Assembly: GCA_023053685.1 (NCBI GenBank)
Contig: JALIGW010000319.1
Location: 1-64,000, forward strand
Reading direction: 5' to 3'
DNA from: Diadophis punctatus similis
Taxonomy: Eukaryota; Chordata; Lepidosauria; Squamata; Dipsadidae
DNA length: 64,000 nucleotides
This document shows positions 22,248 to 35,000 of this stretch, piece after piece. Numbering within the stretch: the first letter of the stretch is position 1; each line of letters opens with the position of its first letter. The notes under the pieces were generated by a model that had not been told where the DNA came from, searched no databases, and worked only from the letters and a program-made list of their open reading frames with translations. The position numbers and the translations under genes were made by a program.

Positions 22248-22403
22248 GTTAGACCTTGGGCTAGCTCTTCAGGGAAAGGTCGGAATCAAAAATCAAGCGA
22301 GAATTCGGCTGTCCAGCCTTTGCGGAACACGAATATGTGTTTCATTTTCATTTCTGAGGTGTTTGTCAAAAGTCATGTTTTTTGGCTGAATTGAGAATGC
22401 TGT
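22248..22403 (+). repeat. 156 bp monomer, type D with a 10 bp deletion
   Basis: This type D monomer ends GAATTGAGAATGCTGT where other D copies read GAATTGAGAACTGAGGCGAATGCTGT. Ten bases are missing. The flanking GAGAA and GCGAA ends allow slippage between short matching A/G stretches. It is the largest single indel in the window, and the array phase moves from +3 to -7 here. The same monomer also has GGCTGTCCAGCCTTTGCGG, two private substitutions. Confidence 0.9.
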
Positions 22404-22479
22404 GTTAGACCTTGGGCTAGCTCTTCAGGGAAAGGTCGGAATCGAAAATCAAGCGAGAATTCGGCTTTCCAGCCCGTGG

Positions 22480-24139
22480 GGAACAGGAATATGTGTTTCT
22501 TTTTCCTTTCTGAGGTGTTTGTCAAAAGTGATGTTTTTGGGCTGAATTGAATCCTAAGGCGAATGCTGGGTTAGACCTTGGGCTAGCTCTTCAGGGAAAG
22601 GTCGGAATCAAAAATCAAGCGAGAATTCGGCTTTCCAGCCTGTGGGGAACAGGAATATGTGTTTCTTTTTCATTTCTGAGGTGTTTGTCAAAAGTGATGT
22701 TTTTGGGCTGAATTGAATCCTAAGGCGAATGCTGGGTTAGACCTTGGGCTAGCTCTTCAGGGAAAGGTCGGAATCAAAAATCAAGCGAGAATTCGGCTTT
22801 CCAGCCTGTGGGGAACAGGAATATGTGTTTCTTTTTCATTTCTGAGGTGTTTGTCAAAAGTGATGTTTTTGGGCTGAATTGAGAAATAAGGCGAATGCTG
22901 TGTTAGACCTTGGGCTAGCTCTTCAGGGAAAGGTCAGAATCAAAAATTGAGCGAGAATTCGGCTTTCCAGCCCATGGGGAACAGGAATATGTGTTTCTTT
23001 TTCATTTCTGAGGTGTTTGTCAAAAGTGATGTTTTTGGGCTGAATTGAATCCTAAGGCGAATGCTGTGTTAGACTTTGGGCTAGCTTTTCAGGGTAGGCT
23101 CGGAATCAAAAATTAAGCGAGAATTCAGCTTTCCAGCCTGTGGGGAACAGGAATATGTGTTTCATTTTCATTTCTGAGGTGTTTGTCAAAAGTGATGTTT
23201 TTGGGCTGAATTGAATCCTAAGGCGAATGCTGTGTTAGACTTTGGGCTAGCTTTTCAGGGTAGGCTCGGAATCAAAAATCAAGCGAGAATTCAGCTTTCC
23301 AGCCTGTGGGGAACAGGAATATGTGTTTCATTTTCATTTCTGAGGTGTTTGTCAAAAGTGATGTTTTTGGGCTGAATTGAATCCTAAGGCGAATGCTGTG
23401 TTAGACTTTGGGCTAGCTTTTCAGGGTAGGCTCGGAATCAAAAATCAAGCGAGAATTCAGCTTTCCAGCCTGTGGGGAACAGGAATATGTGTTTCATTTT
23501 CATTTCTGAGGTGTTTGTCAAAAGTGATGTTTTTGGGCTGAATTGAGAAATAAGGAGAATGCAGTGTTAGACTTTGGGCTAGCTCTTCAGCGAAGGCTTG
23601 TAATAGAAAATCAAGCGAGAATTCGGCTTTCCAGCCCATGGGGAACAGGAATATGTGTTTCTTTTTCATTTCTGAGGTGTTTGTCAAAAGTGATATTTTT
23701 GGGCTGAATTGAGAAATAAGGCGAATGCTGTGTTAGACCTTGGGCTAGCTCTTCAGGGAAAGGTCAGAATCAATAATCAAGCGAGAATTCGGCTTTCCAG
23801 CCCATGGGGAACAGGAATATGTGTTTCTTTTTCATTTCTGAGGTGTTTGTCAAAAGTGATGTTTTTGGGCTGAATTGAATCCTAAGGCGAATGCTGTGTT
23901 AGACTTTGGGCTAGCTTTTCAGGGTAGGCTCGGAATCAAAAATCAAGCGAGAATTCAGCTTTCCAGCCTGTGGGGAACAGGAATATGTGTTTCATTTTCA
24001 TTTCTGAGGTGTTTGTCAAAAGTGATGTTTTTGGGCTGAATTGAGAAATAAGGTGAATGCTGTGTTAGACCTTGGGCTAGCTCTTCAGGGAAAGGTCAGA
24101 ATCAAAAATTGAGCGAGAATTCAGCTTTCCAGCCCATGG
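22480..24139 (+). repeat. 10-monomer HOR, copy 1
   Basis: Runs of shared markers (CCTTTCTG, two GCTGGGTTAGACC junctions, a three-C run, type A with TAATAGAAAA, B) repeat at exactly 1660 bp. Copy 1 (22480 to about 24165) matches copy 2 (24140-25825). A private change is AAAAATTAAGCG near 23110. On the left side the match breaks within a monomer, at about 22480, which fits an unequal exchange inside the monomer and not at its edge. Confidence 0.85.
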
Positions 24140-25825
24140 GGAACAGGAATATGTGTTTCTTTTTCCTTTCTGAGGTGTTTGTCAAAAGTGATGTTTTTGG
24201 GCTGAATTGAATCCTAAGGCGAATGCTGGGTTAGACCTTGGGCTAGCTCTTCAGGGAAAGGTCGGAATCAAAAATCAAGCGAGAATTCGGCTTTCCAGCC
24301 TGTGGGGAACAGGAATATGTGTTTCTTTTTCATTTCTGAGGTGTTTGTCAAAAGTGATGTTTTTGGGCTGAATTGAATCCTAAGGCGAATGCTGGGTTAG
24401 ACCTTGGGCTAGCTCTTCAGGGAAAGGTCGGAATCAAAAATCAAGCGAGAATTCGGCTTTCCAGCCTGTGGGGAACAGGAATATGTGTTTCTTTTTCATT
24501 TCTGAGGTGTTTGTCAAAAGTGATGTTTTTGGGCTGAATTGAGAAATAAGGCGAATGCTGTGTTAGACCTTGGGCTAGCTCTTCAGGGAAAGGTCAGAAT
24601 CAAAAATTGAGCGAGAATTCGGCTTTCCAGCCCATGGGGAACAGGAATATGTGTTTCTTTTTCATTTCTGAGGTGTTTGTCAAAAGTGATGTTTTTGGGC
24701 TGAATTGAATCCTAAGGCGAATGCTGTGTTAGACTTTGGGCTAGCTTTTCAGGGTAGGCTCGGAATCAAAAATCAAGCGAGAATTCAGCTTTCCAGCCTG
24801 TGGGGAACAGGAATATGTGTTTCATTTTCATTTCTGAGGTGTTTGTCAAAAGTGATGTTTTTGGGCTGAATTGAATCCTAAGGCGAATGCTGTGTTAGAC
24901 TTTGGGCTAGCTTTTCAGGGTAGGCTCGGAATCAAAAATCAAGCGAGAATTCAGCTTTCCAGCCTGTGGGGAACAGGAATATGTGTTTCATTTTCATTTC
25001 TGAGGTGTTTGTCAAAAGTGATGTTTTTGGGCTGAATTGAATCCTAAGGCGAATGCTGTGTTAGACTTTGGGCTAGCTTTTCAGGGTAGGCTCGGAATCA
25101 AAAATCAAGCGAGAATTCAGCTTTCCAGCCTGTGGGGAACAGGAATATGTGTTTCATTTTCATTTCTGAGGTGTTTGTCAAAAGTGATGTTTTTGGGCTG
25201 AATTGAGAAATAAGGAGAATGCAGTGTTAGACTTTGGGCTAGCTCTTCAGCGAAGGCTTGTAATAGAAAATCAAGCGAGAATTCGGCTTTCCAGCCCATG
25301 GGGAACAGGAATATGTGTTTCTTTTTCATTTCTGAGGTGTTTGTCAAAAGTGATATTTTTGGGCTGAATTGAGAAATAAGGCGAATGCTGTGTTAGACCT
25401 TGGGCTAGCTCTTCAGGGAAAGGTCAGAATCAATAATCAAGCGAGAATTCGGCTTTCCAGCCCATGGGGAACAGGAATATGTGTTTCTTTTTCATTTCTG
25501 AGGTGTTTGTCAAAAGTGATGTTTTTGGGCTGAATTGAATCCTAAGGCGAATGCTGTGTTAGACTTTGGGCTAGCTTTTCAGGGTAGGCTCGGAATCAAA
25601 AATCAAGCGAGAATTCAGCTTTCCAGCCTGTGGGGAACAGGAATATGTGTTTCATTTTCATTTCTGAGGTGTTTGTCAAAAGTGATGTTTTTGGGCTGAA
25701 TTGAGAAATAAGGTGAATGCTGTGTTAGACCTTGGGCTAGCTCTTCAGGGAAAGGTCAGAATCAAAAATTGAGCGAGAATTCAGCTTTCCAGCCCATGGG
25801 GAACAGGAATATGTGTTTCTTTTTC
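24140..25825 (+). repeat. 10-monomer HOR, copy 2
   Basis: Matches copy 1 at 1660 bp across its length. At its right end the E-type context is restored (TTTGCCAAAAG, then CAGTGAAAGG at 25914), whereas copy 1 jumps directly to the CCTTTC half. Copy 1/2 therefore shares a hybrid junction monomer at about 24121-24165, where a type E predecessor is fused to the E monomer's second half. Confidence 0.85.
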
Positions 25826-26399
25826 ATTTCTGAGGTGTTTGCCAAAAGTGATGTTTTTGGGCTGAATTGAGAAATAATGCGAATGCTGTGTTAGACCTTG
25901 GGCTAGCTCTTCAGTGAAAGGTCGGAATCGAAAATCAAGCGAGAATTCGGCTTTCCAGCCCGTGGGGAACAGGAATATGTGTTTCTTTTTCCTTTCTGAG
26001 GTGTTTGTCAAAAGTGATGTTTTTGGGCTGAATTGAATCCTAAGGCGAATGCTGGGTTAGACCTTGGGCTAGCTCTTCAGGGAAAGGTCGGAATCAAAAA
26101 TCAAGCGAGAATTCGGCTTTCCAGCCTGTGGGGAACAGGAATATGTGTTTCTTTTTCATTTCTGAGGTGTTTGTCAAAAGTGATGTTTTTGGGCTGAATT
26201 GAATCCTAAGGCGAATGCTGGGTTAGACCTTGGGCTAGCTCTTCAGGGAAAGGTCGGAATCAAAAATCAAGCGAGAATTCGGCTTTCCAGCCTGTGGGGA
26301 ACAGGAATATGTGTTTCTTTTTCATTTCTGAGGTGTTTGTCAAAAGTGATGTTTTTGGGCTGAATTGAATCCTAAGGCGAATGCTGTGTTAGACCTTGG

Positions 26400-28240
26400 G
26401 CTAGCTTTTCAGGGTAGGCTCGGAATCAAAAATCAAGCGAGAATTCAGCTTTCCAGCCTGTGGGGAACAGGAATATGTGTTTCATTTTCATTTCTGAGGT
26501 GTTTGTCAAAAGTGATGTTTTTGGGCTGAATTGAATCCTAAGGCGAATGCTGTGTTAGACTTTGGGCTAGCTTTTCAGGGTAGGCTCGGAATCAAAAATC
26601 AAGCGAGAATTCAGCTTTCCAGCCTGTGGGGAACAGGAATATGTGTTTCATTTTCATTTCTGAGGTGTTTGTCAAAAGTGATGTTTTTGGGCTGAATTGA
26701 ATCCTAAGGCGAATGCTGTGTTAGACTTTGGGCTAGCTTTTCAGGGTAGGCTCGGAATCAAAAATCAAGCGAGAATTCAGCTTTCCAGCCTGTGGGGAAC
26801 AGGAATATGTGTTTCATTTTCATTTCTGAGGTGTTTGTCAAAAGTGATGTTTTTGGGCTGAATTGAGAAATAAGGAGAATGCAGTGTTAGACTTTGGGCT
26901 AGCTCTTCAGCGAAGGCTTGTAATAGAAAATCAAGCGAGAATTCGGCTTTCCAGCCCATGGGGAACAGGAATATGTGTTTCTTTTTCATTTCTGAGGTGT
27001 TTGTCAAAAGTGATATTTTTGGGCTGAATTGAGAAATAAGGCGAATGCTGTGTTAGACCTTGGGCTAGCTCTTCAGGGAAAGGTCAGAATCAATAATCAA
27101 GCGAGAATTCAGCTTTCCAGCCCATGGGGAACAGGAATATGTGTTTCTTTTTCATTTCTGAGGTGTTTGTCAAAAGTGATGTTTTTGGGCTGAATTGAAT
27201 CCTAAGGCGAATGCTGTGTTAGACTTTGGGCTAGCTTTTCAGGGTAGGCTCGGAATCAAAAATCAAGCGAGAATTCAGCTTTCCATCCTGTGGGGAACAG
27301 GAATATGTGTTTCATTTTCATTTCTGAGGTGTTTGTCAAAAGTGATGTTTTTGGGCTGAATTGAGAAATAAGGTGAATGCTGTGTTAGACCTTGGGCTAG
27401 CTCTTCAGGGAAAGGTCAGAATCAAAAATTGAGCGAGAATTCAGCTTTCCAGCCCATGGGGAACAGGAATATGTGTTTCTTTTTCATTTCTGAGGTGTTT
27501 GCCAAAAGTGATGTTTTTGGGCTGAATTGAGAAATAATGCGAATGCTGTGTTAGACCTTGGGCTAGCTCTTCAGTGAAAGGTCGGAATCGAAAATCAAGC
27601 GAGAATTCGGCTTTCCAGCCCATGGGGAACAGGAATATGTGTTTCTTTTTCCTTTCTGAGGTGTTTGTCAAAAGTGATGTTTTTGGGCTGAATTGAATCC
27701 TAAGGCGAATGCTTGGTTAGACCTTGGGCTAGCTCTTCAGGGAAAGGTCGGAATCAAAAATCAAGCGAGAATTCGGCTTTCCAGCCTGTGGGGAACAGGA
27801 ATATGTGTTTCTTTTTCATTTCTGAGGTGTTTGTCAAAAGTGATGTTTTTGGGCTGAATTGAATCCTAAGGCGAATGCTGGGTTAGACCTTGGGCTAGCT
27901 CTTCAGGGAAAGGTCGGAATCAAAAATCAAGCGAGAATTCGGCTTTCCAGCCTGTGGGGAACAGGAATATGTGTTTCTTTTTCATTTCTGAGGTGTTTGT
28001 CAAAAGTGATGTTTTTGGGCTGAATAGAATCCTAAGGCGAATGCTGTGTTAGACTTTGGGCTAGCTTTTCAGGGTAGGCTCGGAATCAAAAATCAAGCGA
28101 GAATTCAGCTTTCCAGCCTGTGGGGAACAGGAATATGTGTTTCATTTTCATTTCTGAGGTGTTTGTCAAAAGTGATGTTTTTGGGCTGAATTGAGAAATA
28201 AGGCGAATGCTGTGTTAGACCTTGGGCTAGCTCTTCAGGG
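26400..28240 (+). repeat. 10-monomer HOR, copy 3 (with adjoining E segment)
   Basis: Markers at 25117, 25250 and 25914 recur at 26777, 26910 and 27574, again 1660 bp apart. Private changes are CAGCTTTCCATCC near 27286, GCTTGGTTAG near 27711 and CTGAATAGAATCC near 28021. The following monomers lead into the first F-C'-D segment of the 16-monomer HOR. Confidence 0.8.
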
Positions 28241-29431
28241 AAAGGTCGGAATCAAAAATTGAGCGAGAATTCAGCTTTCCAGCCCGTGGGGAACAGGAAT
28301 ATGTGTTTCTTTTTCATTTCTGAGGTGTTTGTCAAAAGTGATGTTTTTGGGCTGAATTGAGAAATAAGGCGAATGCTGTGTTAGACCTTGGGCTAGCTCT
28401 TCAGGGAAGGCTTGGAATCGAAAATCAAGCGAGAATTCGGCTTTCCAGCCCGTGGAGAACAGGAATATGTGTTTCTTTTTCATTTCTGAGGTGTTTGTCA
28501 AAAGTGATGTTTTTGGGCTGAATTGAATCCTAAGGCGAATGCTGTGTTAGACTTTGGGCTAGCTTTTCAGTGTAGGCTCGGAATCAAAAATCAAGCGAGA
28601 ATTCAGTTTCCAGCCTGTGGGGAACAGGAATATGTGTTTCATTTTCATTTCTGAGGTGTTTGTCAAAAGTGATGTTTTTGGGCTGAATTGAGAAATAAGG
28701 CGAATGCTGTGTTAGACCTTGGGCTAGCTCTTCAGGGAAAGGTCGGAATCAAAAATCAAGCGAGAATTCGGCTTTCCAGCCTGTGCGGAACACGAATATG
28801 TGTTTCATTTTCATTTCTGAGGTGTTTGTCAAAAGTCATGTTTTTTGGCTGAATTGAGAACTGAGGCGAATGCTGTGTTAGACCTTGGGCTAGCTCTTCA
28901 GGGAAAGGTCGGAATCAAAAATTGAGCGAGAATTCGGCTTTCCAGCCCGTGGGGAACAGGAATATGTGTTTCTTTTTCATTTCTGAGGTGTTTGTCAAAA
29001 GTGATGTTTTTGGGCTGAATTGAGAAATAAGGCGAATGCTGTGTTAGACCTTGCGCTAGCTCTTCAGGGAAAGGTCAGAATCAATAATCAAGCGAGAATT
29101 CGGCTTTCCAGCCCATGGGGAACAGGAATATGTGTTTCTTTTTCATTTCTGAGGTGTTTGTCAATAGTGATGTTTTTGGGCTGAATTGAATCCTAAGGCG
29201 AATGCTGTGTTAGACTTTGGGCTAGCTTTTCAGGGTAGGCTCGGAATCAAAAATCAAGCGAGAATTCAGCTTTCCAGCCTGTGGGGAACAGGAATATGTG
29301 TTTCATTTTCATTTCTGAGGTGTTTGTCAAAAGTGATGTTTTTGGGCTGAATTGAATCCTAAGGCGAATGCTGTGTTAGACTTTGGGCTAGCTTTTCAGG
29401 GTAGGCTCGGAATCAAAAATCAAGCGAGAAT

Positions 29432-32087
29432 TCAGCTTTCCAGCCTGTGGGGAACAGGAATATGTGTTTCATTTTCATTTCTGAGGTGTTTGTCAAAAGT
29501 GATGTTTTTGGGCTGAATTGAGAAATAAGGAGAATGCAGTGTTAGACTTTGGGCTAGCTCTTCAGCGAAGGCTTGTAATAGAAAATCAAGCGAGAATTCG
29601 GCTTTCCAGCCCATGGGGAACAGGAATATGTGTTTCTTTTTCATTTCTGAGGTGTTTGTCAAAAGTGATATTTTTGGGCTGAATTGAGAAATAAGGCGAA
29701 TGCTGTGTTAGACCTTGGGCTAGCTCTTCAGGGAAAGGTCAGAATCAATAATCAAGCGAGAATTCGGCTTTCCAGCCCATGGGGAACAGGAATATGTGTT
29801 TCTTTTTCATTTCTGAGGTGTTTGTCAAAAGTGATGTTTTTGGGCTGAATTGAATCCTAAGGCGAATGCTGTGTTAGACTTTGGGCTAGCTTTTCAGGGT
29901 AGGCTCGGAATCAAAAATCAAGCGAGAATTCAGCTTTCCAGCCTGTGGGGAACAGGAATATGTGTTTCATTTTCATTTCTGAGGTGTTTGTCAAAAGTGA
30001 TGTTTTTGGGCTGAATTGAGAAATAAGGTGAATGCTGTGTTAGACCTTGGGCTAGCTCTTCAGGGAAAGGTCAGAATCAAAAATTGAGCGAGAATTCAGC
30101 TTTCCAGCCCATGGGGAACAGGAATATGTGTTTCTTTTTCATTTCTGAGGTGTTTGCCAAAAGTGATGTTTTTGGGCTGAATTGAGAAATAATGCGAATG
30201 CTGTGTTAGACCTTGGGCTAGCTCTTCAGTGAAAGGTCGGAATCGAAAATCAAGCGAGAATTCGGCTTTCCAGCCCGTGGGGAACAGGAATATGTGTTTC
30301 TTTTTCCTTTCTGAGGTGTTTGTCAAAAGTGATGTTTTTGGGCTGAATTGAATCCTAAGGCGAATGCTGGGTTAGACCTTGGGCTAGCTCTTCAGGGAAA
30401 GGTCGGAATCAAAAATCAAGCGAGAATTCGGCTTTCCAGCCTGTGGGGAACAGGAATATGTGTTTCTTTTTCATTTCTGAGGTGTTTGTCAAAAGTGATG
30501 TTTTTGGGCTGAATTGAATCCTAAGGCGAATGCTGGGTTAGACCTTGGGCTAGCTCTTCAGGGAAAGGTCGGAATCAAAAATCAAGCGAGAATTCGGCTT
30601 TCCAGCCTGTGGGGAACAGGAATATGTGTTTCTTTTTCATTTCTGAGGTGTTTGTCAAAAGTGATGTTTTTGGGCTGAATTGAGAAATAAGGCGAATGCT
30701 GTGTTAGACCTTGGGCTAGCTCTTCAGGGAAAGGTCAGAATCAAAAATTGAGCGAGAATTCGGCTTTCCAGCCCATGGGGAACAGGAATATGTGTTTCTT
30801 TTTCATTTCTGAGGTGTTTGTCAAAAGTGATGTTTTTGGGCTGAATTGAATCCTAAGGCGAATGCTGTGTTAGACTTTGGGCTAGCTTTTCAGGGTAGGC
30901 TCGGAATCAAAAATCAAGCGAGAATTCAGCTTTCCAGCCTGTGGGGAACAGGAATATGTGTTTCATTTTCATTTCTGAGGTGTTTGTCAAAAGTGATGTT
31001 TTTGGGCTGAATTGAGAAATAAGGCGAATGCTGTGTTAGACCTTGGGCTAGCTCTTCAGGGAAAGGTCGGAATCAAAAATTGAGCGAGAATTCAGCTTTC
31101 CAGCCCGTGGAGAACAGGAATATGTGTTTCTTTTTCATTTCTGAGGTGTTTGTCAAAAGTGATGTTTTTGGGCTGAATTGAGAAATAAGGCGAATGCTGT
31201 GTTAGACCTTGGGCTAGCTCTTCAGGGAAGGCTTGGAATCGAAAATCAAGCGAGAATTCGGCTTTCCAGCCCGTGGAGAACAGGAATATGTGTTTCTTTT
31301 TCATTTCTGAGGTGTTTGTCAAAAGTGATGTTTTTGGGCTGAATTGAATCCTAAGGCGAATGCTGTGTTAGACTTTGGGCTAGCTTTTCAGTGTAGGCTC
31401 GGAATCAAAAATCAAGCGAGAATTCAGTTTCCAGCCTGTGGGGAACAGGAATATGTGTTTCATTTTCATTTCTGAGGTGTTTGTCAAAAGTGATGTTTTT
31501 GGGCTGAATTGAGAAATAAGGCGAATGCTGTGTTAGACCTTGGGCTAGCTCTTCAGGGAAAGGTCGGAATCAAAAATCAAGCGAGAATTCGGCTTTCCAG
31601 CCTGTGCGGAACACGAATATGTGTTTCATTTTCATTTCTGAGGTGTTTGTCAAAAGTCATGTTTTTTGGCTGAATTGAGAACTGAGGCGAATGCTGTGTT
31701 AGACCTTGGGCTAGCTCTTCAGGGAAAGGTCGGAATCAAAAATTGAGCGAGAATTCAGCTTTCCAGCCCGTGGGCAACAGGAATATGTGTTTCTTTTTCA
31801 TTTCTGAGGTGTTTGTCAAAAGTGATGTTTTTGGGCTGAATTGAGAAATAAGGCGAATGCTGTGTTAGACCTTGCGCTAGCTCTTCAGGGAAAGGTCAGA
31901 ATCAATAATCAAGCGAGAATTCGGCTTTCCAGCCCATGGGGAACAGGAATATGTGTTTCTTTTTCATTTCTGAGGTGTTTGTCAATAGTGATGTTTTTGG
32001 GGCTGAATTGAATCCTAAGGCGAATGCTGTGTTAGACTTTGGGCTAGCTTTTCAGGGTAGGCTCGGAATCAAAAATCAAGCGAGAAT
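29432..32087 (+). repeat. 16-monomer HOR, representative copy
   Basis: The type A junction at 29432 recurs at 32088 (2656 bp = 16 x 166), and the F monomer pair at 31092 recurs at 33748 at the same distance. The unit runs approximately A, B-like, C, pre-E, E, two GGGTTAGACC monomers, basic, C, basic, F, C' (CAGTTTCC), D, basic, B (CAATAGTG), C. Neighbouring copies differ by one C monomer (the 28271 to 31092 offset is 17 monomers minus 1 bp) or by loss of the A part (33748 to 35075 is 8 monomers minus 1 bp). Confidence 0.78.
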
Positions 32088-35000
32088 TCAGCTTTCCAGC
32101 CTGTGGGGAACAGGAATATGTGTTTCATTTTCATTTCTGAGGTGTTTGTCAAAAGTGATGTTTTTGGGCTGAATTGAGAAATAAGGAGAATGCAGTGTTA
32201 GACTTTGGGCTAGCTCTTCAGCGAAGGCTTGTAATAGAAAATCAAGCGAGAATTCGGCTTTCCAGCCCATTGGGAACAGGAATATGTGTTTCTTTTTCAT
32301 TTCTGAGGTGTTTGTCAAAAGTGATATTTTTGGGCTGAATTGAGAAATAAGGCGAATGCTGTGTTAGACCTTGGGCTAGCTCTTCAGGGAAAGGTCAGAA
32401 TCAATAATCAAGCGAGAATTCGGCTTTCCAGCCCATGGGGAACAGGAATATGTGTTTCTTTTTCATTTCTGAGGTGTTTGTCAAAAGTGATGTTTTTGGG
32501 CTGAATTGAATCCTAAGGCGAATGCTGTGTTAGACTTTGGGCTAGCTTTTCAGGGTAGGCTCGGAATCAAAAATCAAGCGAGAATTCAGCTTTCCAGCCT
32601 GTGGGGAACAGGAATATGTGTTTCATTTTCATTTCTGAGGTGTTTGTCAAAAGTGATGTTTTTGGGCTGAATTGAGAAATAAGGTGAATGCTGTGTTAGA
32701 CCTTGGGCTAGCTCTTCAGGGAAAGGTCAGAATCAAAAATTGAGCGAGAATTCAGCTTTCCAGCCCATGGGGAACAGGAATATGTGTTTCTTTTTCATTT
32801 CTGAGGTGTTTGCCAAAAGTGATGTTTTTGGGCTGAATTGAGAAATAATGCGAATGCTGTGTTAGACCTTGGGCTAGCTCTTCAGTGAAAGGTCGGAATC
32901 GAAAATCAAGCGAAAATTCGGCTTTCCAGCCCGTGGGGAACAGGAATATGTGTTTCTTTTTCCTTTCTGAGGTGTTTGTCAAAAGTGATGTTTTTGGGCT
33001 GAATTGAATCCTAAGGCGAATGCTGGGTTAGACCTTGGGCTAGCTCTTCAGGGAAAGGTCGGAATCAAAAATCAAGCGAGAATTCGGCTTTCCAGCCTGT
33101 GGGGAACAGGAATATGTGTTTCTTTTTCATTTCTGAGGTGTTTGTCAAAAGTGATGTTTTTGGGCTGAATTGAATCCTAAGGCGAATGCTGGGTTAGACC
33201 TTGGGCTAGCTCTTCAGGGAAAGGTCGGAATCAAAAATCAAGCGAGAATTCGGCTTTCCAGCCTGTGGGGAACAGGAATATGTGTTTCTTTTTCATTTCT
33301 GAGGTGTTTGTCAAAAGTGATGTTTTTGGGCTGAATTGAGAAATAAGGCGAATGCTGTGTTAGACCTTGGGCTAGCTCTTCAGGGAAAGGTCGGAATCAA
33401 AAATTGAGCGAGAATTCGGCTTTCCAGCCCATGGGGAACAGGAATATGTGTTTCTTTTTCATTTCTGAGGTGTTTGTCAAAAGTGATGTTTTTGGGCTGA
33501 ATTGAATCCTAAGGCGAATGCTGTGTTAGACTTTGGGCTAGCTTTTCAGGGTAGGCTCGGAATCAAAAATCAAGCGAGAATTCAGCTTTCCAGCCTGTGG
33601 GGAACAGGAATATGTGTTTCATTTTCATTTCTGAGGTGTTTGTCAAAAGTGATGTTTTTGGGCTGAATTGAGAAATAAGGCGAATGCTGTGTTAGACCTT
33701 GGGCTAGCTCTTCAGGGAAAGGTCGGAATCAAAAATTGAGCGAGAATTCAGCTTTCCAGCCCGTGGGGAACAGGAATATGTGTTTCTTTTTCATTTCTGA
33801 GGTGTTTGTCAAAAGTGATGTTTTTGGGCTGAATTGAGAAATAAGGCGAATGCTGTGTTAGACCTTGGGCTAGCTCTTCAGGGAAGGCTTGGAATCGAAA
33901 ATCAAGCGAGAATTCGGCTTTCCAGCCCGTGGAGAACAGGAATATGTGTTTCTTTTTCATTTCTGAGGTGTTTGTCAAAAGTGATGTTTTTCGGCTGAAT
34001 TGAATCCTAAGGCGAATGCTGTGTTAGACTTTGGGCTAGCTTTTCAGTGTAGGCTCGGAATCAAAAATCAAGCGAGAATTCAGTTTCCAGCCTGTGGGGA
34101 ACAGGAATATGTGTTTCATTTTCATTTCTGAGGTGTTTGTCAAAAGTGATGTTTTTGGGCTGAATTGAGAAATAAGGCGAATGCTGTGTTAGACCTTGGG
34201 CTAGCTCTTCAGGGAAAGGTCGGAATCAAAAATCAAGCGAGAATTCGGCTTTCCAGCCTGTGCGGAACACGAATATGTGTTTCATTTTCATTTCTGAGGT
34301 GTTTGTCAAAAGTCATGTTTTTTGGCTGAATTGAGAACTGAGGTGAATGCTGTGTTAGACCTTGGGCTAGCTCTTCAGGGAAAGGTCGGAATCAAAAATT
34401 GAGCGAGAATTCGGCTTTCCAGCCCGTGGGGAACAGGAATATGTGTTTCTTTTTCATTTCTGAGGTGTTTGTCAAAAGTGATGTTTTTGGGCTGAATTGA
34501 GAAATAAGGCGAATGCTGTGTTAGACCTTGCGCTAGCTCTTCAGGGAAAGGTCAGAATCAATAATCAAGCGAGAATTCGGCTTTCCAGCCCATGGGGAAC
34601 AGGAATATGTGTTTCTTTTTCATTTCTGAGGTGTTTGTCAATAGTGATGTTTTTGGGCTGAATTGAATCCTAAGGCGAATGCTGTGTTAGACTTTGGGCT
34701 AGCTTTTCAGGGTAGGCTCGGAATCAAAAATCAAGCGAGAATTCAGCTTTCCAGCCTGTGGGGAACAGGAATATGTGTTTCATTTTCATTTCTGAGGTGT
34801 TTGTCAAAAGTGATGTTTTTGGGCTGAATTGAATCCTAAGGCGAATGCTGTGTTAGACCTTGGGCTAGCTCTTCAGGGAAAGGTCAGAATCAAAAATTGA
34901 GCGAGAATTCAGCTTTCCAGCCCATGGGGAACAGGAATATGTGTTTCTTTTTCATTTCTGAGGTGTTTGCCAAAAGTGATGTTTTTGGGCTGAATTGAGA

